Shown here: positions 1 through 8,060 of the stretch, one piece after another
How positions within the stretch are numbered: position 1 is the first letter of the stretch
How the letters are laid out: every line of letters begins with the position of its first letter
DNA from: Euzebyales bacterium
Lineage (GTDB): Bacteria > Actinomycetota > Nitriliruptoria > Euzebyales > JAHELV01
Length of the DNA: 41,145 nucleotides
NCBI GenBank assembly: GCA_035461305.1
Contig: DATHVN010000127.1
Span: forward strand, 1 to 41,145
Direction: 5' to 3'
Position numbers and translations under genes: made by a program
The notes under the pieces: generated by a model
What the model was told of the DNA's origin: nothing
Seen by the model: only the letters and a program-made list of their open reading frames with translations
Database searches by the model: none

Positions 1-1
1 G

Positions 2-346
2 ATGTCCCCGGCTGTCGACGACGCCCTGCTGCGCGTCGCGCAGGAGGCGCTGACCAACGTCGGCCGCCACGCAGGGGCATCCCAGGTCGACCTGACCCTG
101 TCCTACCTGGACGACCTGGTGCTGCTCGACGTCCAGGACGACGGTGTCGGATTCGACGTCTCCACAGCGGACGGCGACGGCGACGTCACGCACGGCGGCT
201 ACGGTCTGACGTCCATGCGGGAACGCCTCACGCTGGTCGGGGGTGTGCTGGTGGTCGAGAGCACACCCGCTGAGGGCACGACCGTGGCGGCCCGGGTGCC
301 GCGCGCAGCAGCCACGCCCCCGGTCGCGCCGGAGGAACCGACATGA
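2..346 (+). CDS. NarL-family sensor histidine kinase, C-terminal ATPase domain (5' partial)
   Basis: This is the C-terminal end of a membrane sensor kinase of the NarX/DesK type; the gene begins before the window. The visible 114 residues are the HATPase_c ATP-binding domain: an N-box with EALTNVGRHAG (about residues 15-25), a G1 box DDGVGFD (about 47-53) and a G2 region GGYGLTSMRERL (about 65-76). A short proline/alanine tail follows. The dimerisation/phosphoacceptor domain and the sensor lie upstream and cannot be judged. The stop overlaps the start of the next gene by four bases (ATGA), so kinase and regulator should be translationally coupled and form one signalling pair. The signal sensed cannot be inferred. 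The family call is firm. Confidence 0.9.
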   Translation: MSPAVDDALLRVAQEALTNVGRHAGASQVDLTLSYLDDLVLLDVQDDGVGFDVSTADGDGDVTHGGYGLTSMRERLTLVGGVLVVESTPAEGTTVAARVPRAAATPPVAPEEPT

Positions 347-993
347 CCCCCGATCAGCCGATCCGTGTCGTGGTCGTCGACGACCATCCCGTCGTCCGCG
401 ACGGCCTCGTCGGCATGCTTTCAGGCCAGCCCGACATCACCGTCGTCGCGCAGGCCGCCGACGGGCGGGACGCGCTGCTCCAGGTCCAGCGGCACGATCC
501 CGACGTCCTGCTCATGGACCTGCCGATGCCGGACATGGACGGCGTCGAGGCGATCAGCGAGCTCCGGCGCCGCGGGCACCGTGCGCGCGTCCTCGTGCTC
601 ACGACCTACGATCGCGACGAGGACATCGTCCCGGCCATCGAGGCCGGCGCGACCGGCTACCTGCTCAAGGACACCCCGCGCGTCGACCTGTTCCGCGCGC
701 TCCGGGCGACGAGCCGGGGCGAGTCCACGCTCACGCCGTCGGTCGCGTCACGGCTCATGGGTCGCATGCGCGAATCGCCAGAGACCCTCAGCGCGCGCGA
801 GATCGAGGTGCTCAAGCTCGTGGCGAGGGGCCGGACCGACCGGCAGATCGGCCGCGCGATCCACGTGAGCGAGGCGACGGTCAAGACCCATCTGCTGCGC
901 GCCTACGACAAGCTCGGTGTCAGCGACCGCACCGCCGCGGTCGTGACCGCCCTCGAGCGGGGCCTGCTCGAGCTCGACCGCCCCGACGCGTGA
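343..993 (+). CDS. LuxR/NarL-family response regulator
   Basis: DNA-binding partner of the kinase just upstream. The 216-residue protein has an N-terminal receiver domain (about 6-122) with the acidic pocket D13/D14, the predicted phosphoacceptor D59 (LLMDL), the switch threonine near T87/T88 and K109 in YLLKD. A linker follows, then a GerE-type helix-turn-helix (about 148-212) beginning LSAREIEVLKLVARG and containing the recognition region SEATVKTHL. Phosphorylation by the coupled kinase would be expected to promote dimerisation and promoter binding; no target is identifiable here. All catalytic and fold-defining residues are present and length is normal for the family. The start is the ATG of the ATGA overlap with the kinase gene. 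Confidence 0.95.
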   Translation: MTPDQPIRVVVVDDHPVVRDGLVGMLSGQPDITVVAQAADGRDALLQVQRHDPDVLLMDLPMPDMDGVEAISELRRRGHRARVLVLTTYDRDEDIVPAIEAGATGYLLKDTPRVDLFRALRATSRGESTLTPSVASRLMGRMRESPETLSAREIEVLKLVARGRTDRQIGRAIHVSEATVKTHLLRAYDKLGVSDRTAAVVTALERGLLELDRPDA

Positions 994-1107
994 CGGTCGC
1001 GGCGCGGCTGGACGCCCGGGCGGGACCGGACGTCCGGCACATCGGTTAAGGTGCACTGCGGACGCCGGACGACGACCGCCGCCGACGGACTCGATCGGGG
1101 GACGCCG

Positions 1108-1749
1108 ATGTGGAGAGCCGTGACCTGGCCGGTGCGCTCGCGCCCGGTCCGCCGGATGCTGCTCCTGCGGCTCGGCATGGAGGTCCGCCGCCGGCTGCGC
1201 TCCAGCGGCGCGGTGCTGTGGTCCGACCAGCAGGAGGACGACCGCTGCTCCCGGTGGCCGTGGGTGCTCGCGCTGACGGTCGCCGGGCTCGCCGCCGGGC
1301 TGCTCCACCGTCGGAGCCGGCAGCGCAGGTCGGCCTCCGACGGTCCGCCGCCGTCGGCGGCTCCGGTCCCGGACGCGCGGACCGTCGACCCGGCGCCGGC
1401 GCCCGCCACTACGACGCCGCAGCTCGGCGTCGCGGATGTGTCGAAGGCGCCCGAGCAGCCTGACCTGGCCGCGGGGGAGGCTGTGATCGGTCGGAGTCTG
1501 GCGGTCGACGACCTCAAGGTCGTGGAGGGCATCGGCCCCAAGATCGAGCAGCTGCTCAACGACAGCGGTGTGCACACGTGGCACGACCTGTCCACCGCCG
1601 ATGTCGACCGGCTTCGCGACATCCTCCAGGAGGCGGGCGCGCGCTACCGCATCCACGACCCCAGCACCTGGCCGCAGCAGGCGGCGCTGCTGGCGCGCGG
1701 CGACTGGAAGGCCTTCACCGCCCTCAACAACGGCGAACCGGACATCTGA
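1108..1749 (+). CDS. membrane-anchored helix-hairpin-helix domain protein
   Basis: Predicted 213-residue protein. An arginine-rich N-terminus precedes one hydrophobic segment (about 50-66, WPWVLALTVAGLAAGLL), then a low-complexity Ala/Pro/Ser linker (about 72-125). The C-terminal domain (about 131-200) contains LKVVEGIGPKIEQLL, a helix-hairpin-helix signature as found in DUF4332-type and flap-endonuclease-like 5' nuclease annotations. Such domains bind nucleic acid or mediate protein contacts; no catalytic residues are visible, so an enzymatic role is not claimed. I chose ATG 1108 because a GGGGGA sequence precedes it; an in-frame start at 1051 would add 19 low-quality residues. It stands alone, with the decayed two-component cluster convergent downstream. 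Confidence 0.75.
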   Translation: MWRAVTWPVRSRPVRRMLLLRLGMEVRRRLRSSGAVLWSDQQEDDRCSRWPWVLALTVAGLAAGLLHRRSRQRRSASDGPPPSAAPVPDARTVDPAPAPATTTPQLGVADVSKAPEQPDLAAGEAVIGRSLAVDDLKVVEGIGPKIEQLLNDSGVHTWHDLSTADVDRLRDILQEAGARYRIHDPSTWPQQAALLARGDWKAFTALNNGEPDI

Positions 1750-1877
1750 TGCGCTGACGCCGTCCGTGATCGCGGACGACAGCTCGCTGACGACACGAGA
1801 TCCGCACACCGACATGGGTGCCGTGGCCCCGCCCATGCACCTGCAGTGCCAGGGGCGACACCGACGCCGTCCGTGGT

Positions 1878-2757
1878 CTACCCATGGGTCGCGTCCGCCG
1901 GCAGGTGCATCGTCGCCGCGGTCCCACCGCCGTCGGCGGCTACCGCCTCGACGCGGCCGGTGTGCGCCTCAACGACCTGGGAGACGTTCGACAGGCCGAG
2001 GCCCGAACCCGGCGCGTCGCGGGCGTCGGGCCCCGGTAGAAGCGCTCGAAGACGTGGGGCAGGTGCTCGTCGGGGATGCCGGGACCGTGGTCGCGCACCG
2101 TCACGATCGCCTGACCGTGCCCGTCACGCCCCACGCGCACCTCGATCGGCGCTCCGCGCCCGTACTTGACGGCGTTGTCCAACAGGTTCGCCACGGCCCG
2201 CTCGAGCCGGTCGGCCTCGCGTGGACCGTCACGGGCGTCGTCACGAGGTCGATGCGCTGATCGGGACCCGCGAACGCCCGTGCCCGGTCGACGGCCGTGG
2301 CCACCAGGTCGTCGAGCTGCACCTGCACCGTCGCGACGGCGGGCTGGGCCCCACGCGCCAGCTCCACGAGCGCTCCCACCAGCCGGCTGAACTCGTCGAG
2401 CTGGATCGTCAGATCGGCCAGGAGCTGCCGGCGGTCCGCGGGTGACAGGGGCGTGGGACCCGCGTCCTGCGCCGGCGCCGCGTCCATCGTCAGCACCTCG
2501 ATGTTGGTGCGCAGGCTCGTCAGCGGCGTCCGCTGCACGAACCCGCCCGGACCACCGAGTGCTCCGGCGCGGGCGCCGGCAAGCGAGCGGACGATGCGCC
2601 CAGGACGGCCGGATGTCAGATCCTCGGCGATGCCCGCCAGCGACCGGTCGACCTCACCGCGCAGCGTGCGCGCCGCGTACAGTCCGCCTGCGGCGATCAG
2701 GAACGCCAGCGCAACCGCTGCCGCTGCGGTGACCGCGATGCGCGCCCGCAGCGTCAC
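1878..2757 (-). pseudogene. OmpR-type partner sensor histidine kinase, internally deleted and frameshifted
   Basis: Remnant of an MprB/CutS-like membrane kinase. The first part starts at GTG 2757 with a signal-anchor helix (about residues 8-30) and the beginning of the extracytoplasmic domain. It then jumps from GGPGGFVQ straight into RTPLTSLRTNIEVL. The rest of the sensor domain, the second membrane helix, HAMP and the phosphoacceptor histidine (normally in SHELRTPLTS) are missing. Near 2220-2230 one base is lost. The next frame carries the N-box (ANLLDNAVKYG) and G1 box (DHGPGIPDEH). Near 2029-2034 another base appears lost, after which the last frame gives GSGLGLSNVSQVVEAHTG, ending at the TAG at 1878-1880. 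With no histidine and three lesions it cannot be a working kinase. Confidence 0.85.
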
Positions 2758-2767
2758 GTCGCCCGGA

Positions 2768-3234
2768 CCGGTCGCCGCGGCGGACCTCGCGCGCGACCGG
2801 ATCCATCCGCAGGTCCTGGAAGGTCACCGTGTCGGTGACGTCGTCGTCGGTGGTGCGGCGCAGCAGGGCACGGAGCCGTGCGAGCAGCTCCTGAAGCGCG
2901 AACGGCTTGACGAGGTAGTCGTCGGCGCCCGCGTCGAGGCCCGCGACCCGGTCCTCGACCGCGTCCCGGGCCGTCAGCATCAGGATCGGCAGGTCGCAGC
3001 CGTCGCGCCGCAGGCGGCGCGCGACCGCCAGGCCGTCGGGCCCCGGCAGTGCGACGTCAAGCACCATCGCGTAGGGCGTTCGTCGACCACGGCATGCAGG
3101 GCGTCGAGGCCGTCGGTCGCCACCGCGACCTCGTGGCCAGACAGCCGCAGGGCACGGTCGAGTGACGCGCGCACCGCGCGCTCGTCGTCGACCACCAGCA
3201 CCTTCACGTCGCTCGTCGCGTCGTCGCCATCCAT
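2768..3234 (-). pseudogene. OmpR-family response regulator, receiver only, frameshifted; DNA-binding domain deleted
   Basis: Starts at ATG 3234. The receiver domain is recognisable from [15 protein letters not shown] through the phosphoacceptor stretch [12 protein letters not shown], then LMLTARD and YLVKPF. One base is missing around 3081-3086 (inside DERP/YAMVL; a run of four C would restore the frame). After the linker ([18 protein letters not shown]) the sequence should continue into a winged-helix domain of about 90 residues. Instead it reaches the GTG start of the kinase remnant within about 10 bases. The regulator therefore lost its entire DNA-binding domain in what looks like a single deletion that preserved the gene order regulator-kinase. 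It belongs to the same decayed operon as the flanking genes. Confidence 0.85.
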
Positions 3235-3293
3235 CCGACAGCGGCCGGCCGCCGCACGGCGCGTTCGGCGTGCGGCGGCCGAACCGACCTCGA

Positions 3294-3802
3294 CTATGCC
3301 CGATCGGCAGCCGGACTGTCCCCAGGCGCGGCGCCGAACGGTCCACCGTCGAACTCGAACCAGCCGCCCGGACCGTGGTGACCGAAGCCACGGAAACCGT
3401 GCCCGCGCTCCCCACCGAGCACACCAGCCTCGGCGGCGTCGAGGATCGCATCGGCCTGCGCCTGCGTGAGCCGGCCGTCGGCGACCGCCTCGTCCAGCCG
3501 CTCCTCGAGCATGGCGCGATGTTCATCCCGTCGCTCCTGGGACAACCGCTCCCGAACGGCGGTCAACGCCTCGTCGACCCGATCGACCGGCAGGTCGAGC
3601 TCCTCGGCGAGCGCCTCCGCTAACGCCCCACGAGCGTCGGCGAACCCACCCGCCGCGTGTGTCCCCCTCGGTCGACGACGCGCTCGGTGCGTCGCCCTCC
3701 GAGGCGTTCTGCGCGAGCGCCGGCACTGCGATCGCTGCCGGGGTCAGCGCGACCACGGCGAGCAGCAACAATCCGCGTGCGCGATCGTCGGAACAGATCC
3801 AT
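3294..3802 (-). pseudogene. YckD/DUF2680-like small secreted protein, two frameshifts
   Basis: The likely start is ATG 3802, preceded by GAAAGGA. The first codons read MDLFRRS. A one-base shift near 3770-3775 is needed to enter a clear signal peptide (RGLLLLAVVALTPAAIAVP, then ALAQN). A second shift near 3640-3650 is needed to enter the mature domain, which is helical and charged: ADARGALAEALAEELDLPVD, later [17 protein letters not shown], and a Gly/His/Phe-rich tail ending at 3294. Proteins of this kind, with a helical [13 protein letters not shown] motif, are exported and commonly sit beside actinobacterial two-component genes. The position suggests it was the target of the decayed pair next door. 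If the indels were sequencing errors it would be a roughly 168-residue intact gene. Confidence 0.7.
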
Positions 3803-3909
3803 CGTGATGTCCTTTCGTCGTGTGCGGCGCCGCCATGGTCGATCGGCGTCGTGGGCCTCGGCCGGACCGGCGCACAGCCAGAAGTGTCGGGCCACGACGT
3901 TGGACGGCG

Positions 3910-3937
3910 CTGAGAGGGGACTGAAAACCAGCTGAGA
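3910..3937 (-). promoter_or_regulatory. three direct repeats, 11-bp period: likely OmpR-family regulator binding site
   Basis: Read on the minus strand, the hexamers TCTCAG, TTTCAG and TCTCAG occur at 3932-3937, 3921-3926 and 3910-3915, exactly 11 bp apart. They lie about 110 bp upstream of the start at 3802. Tandem direct repeats spaced by one helical turn are the usual target of OmpR-family winged-helix dimers, and TCTCAG-type repeats are known for actinobacterial CutR-like regulators. The natural binder would be the neighbouring OmpR-type regulator, whose DNA-binding domain is now missing. The site also lies upstream of the oppositely oriented gene at 4035. Confidence 0.6.
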
Positions 3938-4034
3938 ACGCCCGCACGTCTGTCGGACGGACGGACGGCGCGGCGCCGGCACGTTGCGGTTTCCGGCACG
4001 GCTGGCACACTGCGGCCAAGGCAGGAGGTGCCAT

Positions 4035-4279
4035 GTGAGCTGGGCCGCCTGGGTCGTGGTCGGCGTGATCGCCCTCGCGCTGCTGGACCGGCTCGCGCTG
4101 CTTGCCGAGGCCGCGGCTGGATCTACTGGCGCCGCCGCACGCCGGCGCGCAGCACCGCCGGCATGGCGCTGCAGAACTTGCAGGCGATCTTCGAACCGCA
4201 GATCCACCACGTCGTCGAGGAGCGCTCGCAGATCGGCGCCGACCAGCCGGGCGACGACGAGCCGCCCGACCCGGCCTGA
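4035..4279 (+). pseudogene. small membrane protein with one frameshift
   Basis: GTG 4035 is preceded by GGAGGTG at a good distance. The first frame encodes one membrane helix (SWAAWVVVGVIALALLDRLA). One base appears to be missing near 4115-4120, because the next frame continues with GWIYWRRR, then ALQNLQAIFEPQIHHVVEER and an acidic tail ending DEPPDPA. Joined by one inserted base, the product is about 81 residues: helix, the motif AEARGWIYWRRR at the membrane exit, and a cytosolic helix. This layout matches a family of short actinobacterial membrane proteins of unknown function that I recognise only by pattern. It diverges from the decayed YckD-like gene and could share the repeat operator between them. 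Confidence 0.55.
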
Positions 4280-4320
4280 CGCCGGCAGGCCGTCCGCACG
4301 ACCGGTCGAGCGACATGCTC

Positions 4321-4354
4321 GGTCACCGAGAGACACGCTCGAACGTGTCCCTTG
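4321..4354. repeat. intergenic palindromic repeat, copy 1 of 3
   Basis: A 34-bp element beginning GGTCACCGA with a near-perfect inverted repeat GACACGCTCGAACGTGTC at its core. The same element recurs at 18095-18128 and 19186-19219. All three copies lie between genes. This one sits in the convergent gap before the reductase gene, where its hairpin could also end transcription. Confidence 0.6.
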
Positions 4355-4394
4355 CCTCCCGCGTGCCCCTCGACCGGATCGCGCCGGCCCGCGG

Positions 4395-5402
4395 TCATGT
4401 CAGGCAGACAGCGTTCTTGCCGCGCTTGTCTCCCGAGAAGAGGCGTCCGAACGCCATGGGCACGTGCTCGAAGCCGTCGACCATGTCGACATGATGGGTG
4501 ATGACGCCCTCCTGGGCCCAGCGGTTGAGGTCGGCGATGGCCTCCGGGTAGCGCTCGGCGTAGTCGAAGACCAGGAAACCCTCCATGCGGGCGCGGCGCA
4601 CGATGAGCTGGGTGTAGTTGCGGGGACCACGCGGCGGTGCGCCGTCGTACTGCGAGATCGCACCGCAGACCACGATGCGGGCATGCCGCGCGAGGTTGGC
4701 CAGGGCCGCCTCGAGCACGTCACCGCCGACGTTGTCGAAGAAGACGTCGACGCCGTCCGGGCACAGCTGCCTGAGCCGTGACGAGATCCGCTCCGCGCGG
4801 TAGTTGATGCACGCGTCGAAGCCGTGGTCGTCGACGACCGCCCGGCACTTGGCGGCGCTACCCGCCGTACCGATCACGCGGCACCCGCGGTGTCGTGCGA
4901 TCTGGCCCGCGACCGAACCGGTCGCGCCGGCCGCGCCGCTGACCAGCACGGTCTCGCCCTCGACCGGACGACCGACCTCCAGCATGCCGAAGTAGGCGGC
5001 CAGGCCCGTCGGCCCGAACAGGCCGACGGCATCCACCGGATCGGTGCCCGCCGGCAGCACCTGCATGCTGCGCCGGTCGTCGTCGGCCAGCGCCCACTCC
5101 TGCCAGCCGGTCATCCCGCTGACCAGGTCACCCTCGGCGTAGCGGTCCGAGCGCGAGGCAACGACCGTGCCGACGCCGAGGCCGCGGACCACTCCGCCCT
5201 CGGGGATCCTCGGCAAGTACGTGTCGCGCTCCATCCACCCGCGGATGGTCGGGTCCATCGACAGGTGGCTGACGCGCACGAGCGCCTGGCCGTCTGCCGG
5301 CTCAGGCACGGGCTCCTCAGCGAGCACCACGTCGTCGGGCGTGAACGCCCCGTCGGGTCGCCGCGCGAGCCGCCACTGCCTGTTGCTCCGCTCGTCAGCC
5401 AT
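4395..5402 (-). CDS. NADPH-dependent oxidoreductase, MDR family (PTGR/CurA-like)
   Basis: Medium-chain dehydrogenase/reductase of the zinc-independent leukotriene B4 dehydrogenase/prostaglandin reductase type, which reduces alpha,beta-unsaturated ketones or aldehydes with NADPH. The 335-residue protein has the N-terminal segment typical of the group (SHLSMDPTIRGWM, about 46-57) and a GroES-like fold. The Rossmann nucleotide motif is SGAAGATGSVAGQIA (about 155-169), followed by FFDNVGGDVLEAAL and a C-terminal QEGVITHHVDMVDGFEHVP stretch. No zinc-binding cysteine/histidine set is present, as expected for the family. ATG 5402 has GGGAGGG 7 bases upstream and gives the family-typical N-terminus MADERSNRQW; an in-frame ATG at 5426 would add eight residues. 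The gene is intact. The substrate cannot be told from sequence; the usual roles are detoxification of reactive enones. Confidence 0.93.
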   Translation of the reverse strand: MADERSNRQWRLARRPDGAFTPDDVVLAEEPVPEPADGQALVRVSHLSMDPTIRGWMERDTYLPRIPEGGVVRGLGVGTVVASRSDRYAEGDLVSGMTGWQEWALADDDRRSMQVLPAGTDPVDAVGLFGPTGLAAYFGMLEVGRPVEGETVLVSGAAGATGSVAGQIARHRGCRVIGTAGSAAKCRAVVDDHGFDACINYRAERISSRLRQLCPDGVDVFFDNVGGDVLEAALANLARHARIVVCGAISQYDGAPPRGPRNYTQLIVRRARMEGFLVFDYAERYPEAIADLNRWAQEGVITHHVDMVDGFEHVPMAFGRLFSGDKRGKNAVCLT

Positions 5403-5565
5403 GGACGCCCTCCCGTTCCGGGCCAAGGGTGCCCACGTGGCGCCCGTCCGACCCGTGTCACGCCCACCACGGTCGCCGCGGCCGCATCAGCACCAACCGT
5501 TGCACCGGTCGGCGGTCGGCGCTGGGATGCGACCGGCGCACATCCGCCGGCCGACCGGTCGTGGA

Positions 5566-5715
5566 CCGCCGACGGCGGCGGCGTGGACCTCACCGGCGAC
5601 CTGCGGCCGTCCGACGGCGCCGGACCGCATCCCCTGTGTCGTGCTGGTCCACGGCAGCGGCGCGCTCGACCGCGACGACAGCGTGCCGGAGCATGCTGCT
5701 CGACGATCCGCAGCT
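5566..5715 (+). pseudogene. remnant of an alpha/beta hydrolase (dienelactone hydrolase-like)
   Basis: A short stretch reads VDLTGDLRPSDGAGPHP in one frame and then CVVLVHGSGALDRDDS in the next. Together they look like the strand-oxyanion region preceding the nucleophile elbow in peptidase-like alpha/beta hydrolases, where the HGSG motif marks the oxyanion hole. No nucleophile GxSxG, catalytic acid or histidine follows before the convergent gene at 5790. This is therefore a fragment with at least one frameshift and loss of most of the catalytic domain. The remainder of 5403-5790 holds nothing else I can support. Confidence 0.45.
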
Positions 5716-5789
5716 CGTGGCGCAGCCGGCGTCCAGCCGCCGGTGGCGGCCGGCCGGTACCTGATGCGGGTCTCGGCCGGCTCGCGGGA

Positions 5790-6287
5790 TCACGCCTCGT
5801 GGTCGTGCTCGAAGGCCTCCCGCAGACGCTGCTCGTCCTCGGCCGACAGGTTCGTCGTCAGGATCTCGAAGTCGAACTGCTTCAGGCCGTCGCGTACCCG
5901 GTCCAGCACGGCGTCACTGGTCAGCAGGAACAGCGCCGACGTGCCGGGCGTGATCTGGTCGCGGACCTGGTTGATGAAGTCGTCGTCGATGCCGACGTCG
6001 GCCAGGCTCCCGCTCCACGCGCCCACCGCCGCGCCGACGGCCGCACCGAGGAGCGGCACGAAGAACAGGATGCCGAACAGCAACCCCCAGAACGCGCCGC
6101 TCCAGGCGCCGACACCGACCATGCTGCTCAGCTGCTCGGTCTTGGGCTTCTTCTTGTCGGCAGGCCAGTTGACCATGGCTGCGTCGTGCACCTTGATAAG
6201 TGCCTGGCTCTGCATGCCTTCGATCGCGTTGAGCACCTGGCGGGCACCCTCGGCGGTCGGGAACTTCAGTACGGTCAACGTGGCCAC
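5790..6287 (-). CDS. DUF1269-like protein with glycine-rich hydrophobic segment
   Basis: 165-residue protein resembling the DUF1269 family of unknown function. Its N-terminal half has an alpha/beta look (TLTVLKFPTAEGARQVLNAI). A Gly/Ala/Phe-rich hydrophobic stretch follows (about 60-95, including GLLFGILFFVPLLGAAVG), resembling a membrane-inserting or glycine-zipper segment. It ends in a charged helical C-terminus. I chose GTG 6287 because GGGAGGGG lies 6 bases upstream; the longer reading frame adds residues without a ribosome-binding site. It follows the HerA-like ATPase gene on the same strand with a gap of about 105 bases. A shared transcript is possible but no functional link is known. 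Domain call by recollection of family appearance. Confidence 0.7.
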   Translation of the reverse strand: MATLTVLKFPTAEGARQVLNAIEGMQSQALIKVHDAAMVNWPADKKKPKTEQLSSMVGVGAWSGAFWGLLFGILFFVPLLGAAVGAAVGAWSGSLADVGIDDDFINQVRDQITPGTSALFLLTSDAVLDRVRDGLKQFDFEILTTNLSAEDEQRLREAFEHDHEA

Positions 6288-6392
6288 GATGAGCCCCTCC
6301 CGTTCAGCAGCGACCGCGGTGACGGGAAGGCCCCGCCACTGCGCTTCCATGTCCTGCGGTCATACCCCCTGTGCCAGCGATCCCATACGCGA

Positions 6393-8003
6393 TCAGTCCG
6401 CCGGCGACGCCCACGTCGCCGGGACGTCGGCACCTCCCTCGCGCGTCCAGCGCCGCGCCCCCTGGTAGCGCAGCGCGTGGGAGCTGATCCTTCCGGCCAC
6501 CAGCCCTTCCCCGAGGCGGAACGCCGCCGCCTGGTGCAGCAGGGTCGGCGGCACGAAGCCGAAGGCGTTCGCCAGATGGTCGATGTCCACTGTGGAGTTC
6601 ATCCGCAGCAGGATCAGGTTGTCGCACTGGGCGAGCACATTGGCGTGGATCTTCTGCGGCTGCTGGGTCGACAGCAGCAGGTACAGCCCGTACTTGCGGC
6701 CTTCCGCTGCGATGCGGATCACGTGCTCGGTGCCAATCGCCTGGATCGGGTCGGCCGGCGCCTGCGGACACACGTTGTGGGCCTCGTCGATCACGATCAG
6801 ACGGGGTACACGCTCATGACGGTTGCGCCACAGCCACTCCAGCGTCGCGGCCGACCGGACCGCGCGGTCCTGCGCCGAGTCGCTCCTGCCGAGGTCGATG
6901 ACGGCGACGCGGAAGTCGGGTGGCAGCACCTCGAGCACCGTGGCGTCGTGCTCATCTGCCCAGACGGGCCAGTCCGGCGCCCCGACGTTGCGGATGCGCG
7001 TGGCGAGGCGGCGCATGCGGGGGTCGTTGGAGCGCTCGGCGCGGGCCAGCAGCGGCGCCAGCCGCCGGCCGGCCTCACCCGCCTCGTCACGCAGTGCCCG
7101 GTACGCGGCGAAGTCGTCCTGATCGCGGAGCGGGTCCAGTCCGAGCACGATTGCCTGCTGGTCGAGCGTCAGCTGGCCGAACAGGACCTTGAACGGCGTC
7201 GCGCCGTCTCCCGGGCCCAGGACGGCGACGCGGGAGCGCAGCTGCTCCCAGTGCCGCGCCACGCGGTCGTACGCCTCCCCCTCGGCACCGGACTGCTCCG
7301 GCGGCAGCAGATCGCCGAGCCCGACGTAGTCGGAGTTCGGGTCCAGGATCAGCATCTGGATCGTGGTGTGCAGCAGCAGGCGCTCGAGCAGCACGCCGAG
7401 ACCGTAGGTCTTGCCCGACCCCGACTGCCCGCACAGGAACGTGTGGCGGCTGAAGCCCTTGGCGGCCAGCAGGGGCAGCACCTCGCCGGTCCCGAAGGAC
7501 GCCGAGCCGGTGTCGAGGCCCGTCGCACCGCCCAGGCTCCAGGAGATGAAGTCGTCCACGAGCTGGCCGGGAGCCTCCTCGATCGCGGCGAGATCGAAGG
7601 TTGCATGCCGGTCGACCCGGCCGAACGCGCCGTCGGTCACGCTGGCGAGCAGCAGGCCGCTGCCCGCGGCGAGCCGGATGTTGACCGTGACCGCAGCATC
7701 GCCGAGCGGCGTCGCCGCGCCGAGCACGGACGCGAGGTCGACCGCTACCTGCGGCCCGGGCCGGGTGGCGATCTGCTGGTCCACGACCTGTCCGAGGTAC
7801 CTCCGGCCGTCCCGTGCCGCCAGGATGACGTAGCCGCCGACCGGAAGCGGGCGCGACAACGCGACCTCGTACGCGAACGTGTGGCCGTCAACGCCCCAGG
7901 CGCCCTGCTCGAAGCCGACGTCGCTGCGCAGCCTGTCACGCAACTGGGCGATCCGCTCACGAAGCACTTCGATGCTCTCCGTGGTCGTGTCGACGTCGGT
8001 CAC
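6393..8003 (-). CDS. HerA/FtsK-superfamily ATPase (DUF87-type)
   Basis: Hexameric DNA-translocase-like ATPase of 536 residues. A short N-terminal coiled coil (about 9-28) precedes a beta-rich domain like the HAS-barrel of HerA (about 45-170). The RecA-like core has Walker A GQSGSGKT (192-199), the HerA-family LILDPNSDYVGLG (about 218-230), Walker B LIVIDEAHN (about 402-410) and a sensor/arginine region LLLSTQQPQKIHANVL (about 442-457). HerA enzymes pump DNA for end resection with NurA or, in bacteria, for defence nucleases; no NurA, SIR2 or DUF4297 partner is adjacent. GTG 8003 has GGAGG five bases upstream. It lies 57 bases after the stop of a conserved hypothetical on the same strand, so the two may be co-transcribed. 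Intact. Confidence 0.88.
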   Translation of the reverse strand: MTDVDTTTESIEVLRERIAQLRDRLRSDVGFEQGAWGVDGHTFAYEVALSRPLPVGGYVILAARDGRRYLGQVVDQQIATRPGPQVAVDLASVLGAATPLGDAAVTVNIRLAAGSGLLLASVTDGAFGRVDRHATFDLAAIEEAPGQLVDDFISWSLGGATGLDTGSASFGTGEVLPLLAAKGFSRHTFLCGQSGSGKTYGLGVLLERLLLHTTIQMLILDPNSDYVGLGDLLPPEQSGAEGEAYDRVARHWEQLRSRVAVLGPGDGATPFKVLFGQLTLDQQAIVLGLDPLRDQDDFAAYRALRDEAGEAGRRLAPLLARAERSNDPRMRRLATRIRNVGAPDWPVWADEHDATVLEVLPPDFRVAVIDLGRSDSAQDRAVRSAATLEWLWRNRHERVPRLIVIDEAHNVCPQAPADPIQAIGTEHVIRIAAEGRKYGLYLLLSTQQPQKIHANVLAQCDNLILLRMNSTVDIDHLANAFGFVPPTLLHQAAAFRLGEGLVAGRISSHALRYQGARRWTREGGADVPATWASPAD

Positions 8004-8060
8004 CGCGCCTCCGTTCGTTCGTCGGCAGGCAACGCCCGCCGCTGCGGCGAACCAAGCCTC

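Noticed and set aside
1756-1875. Direct repeat GACGCCGTCCGTG at 1756-1768 and 1863-1875.
   Set aside because: A 13-bp match flanking about 95 bp without coding or duplication-like features; possible attachment-site or deletion scar but with no supporting structure.
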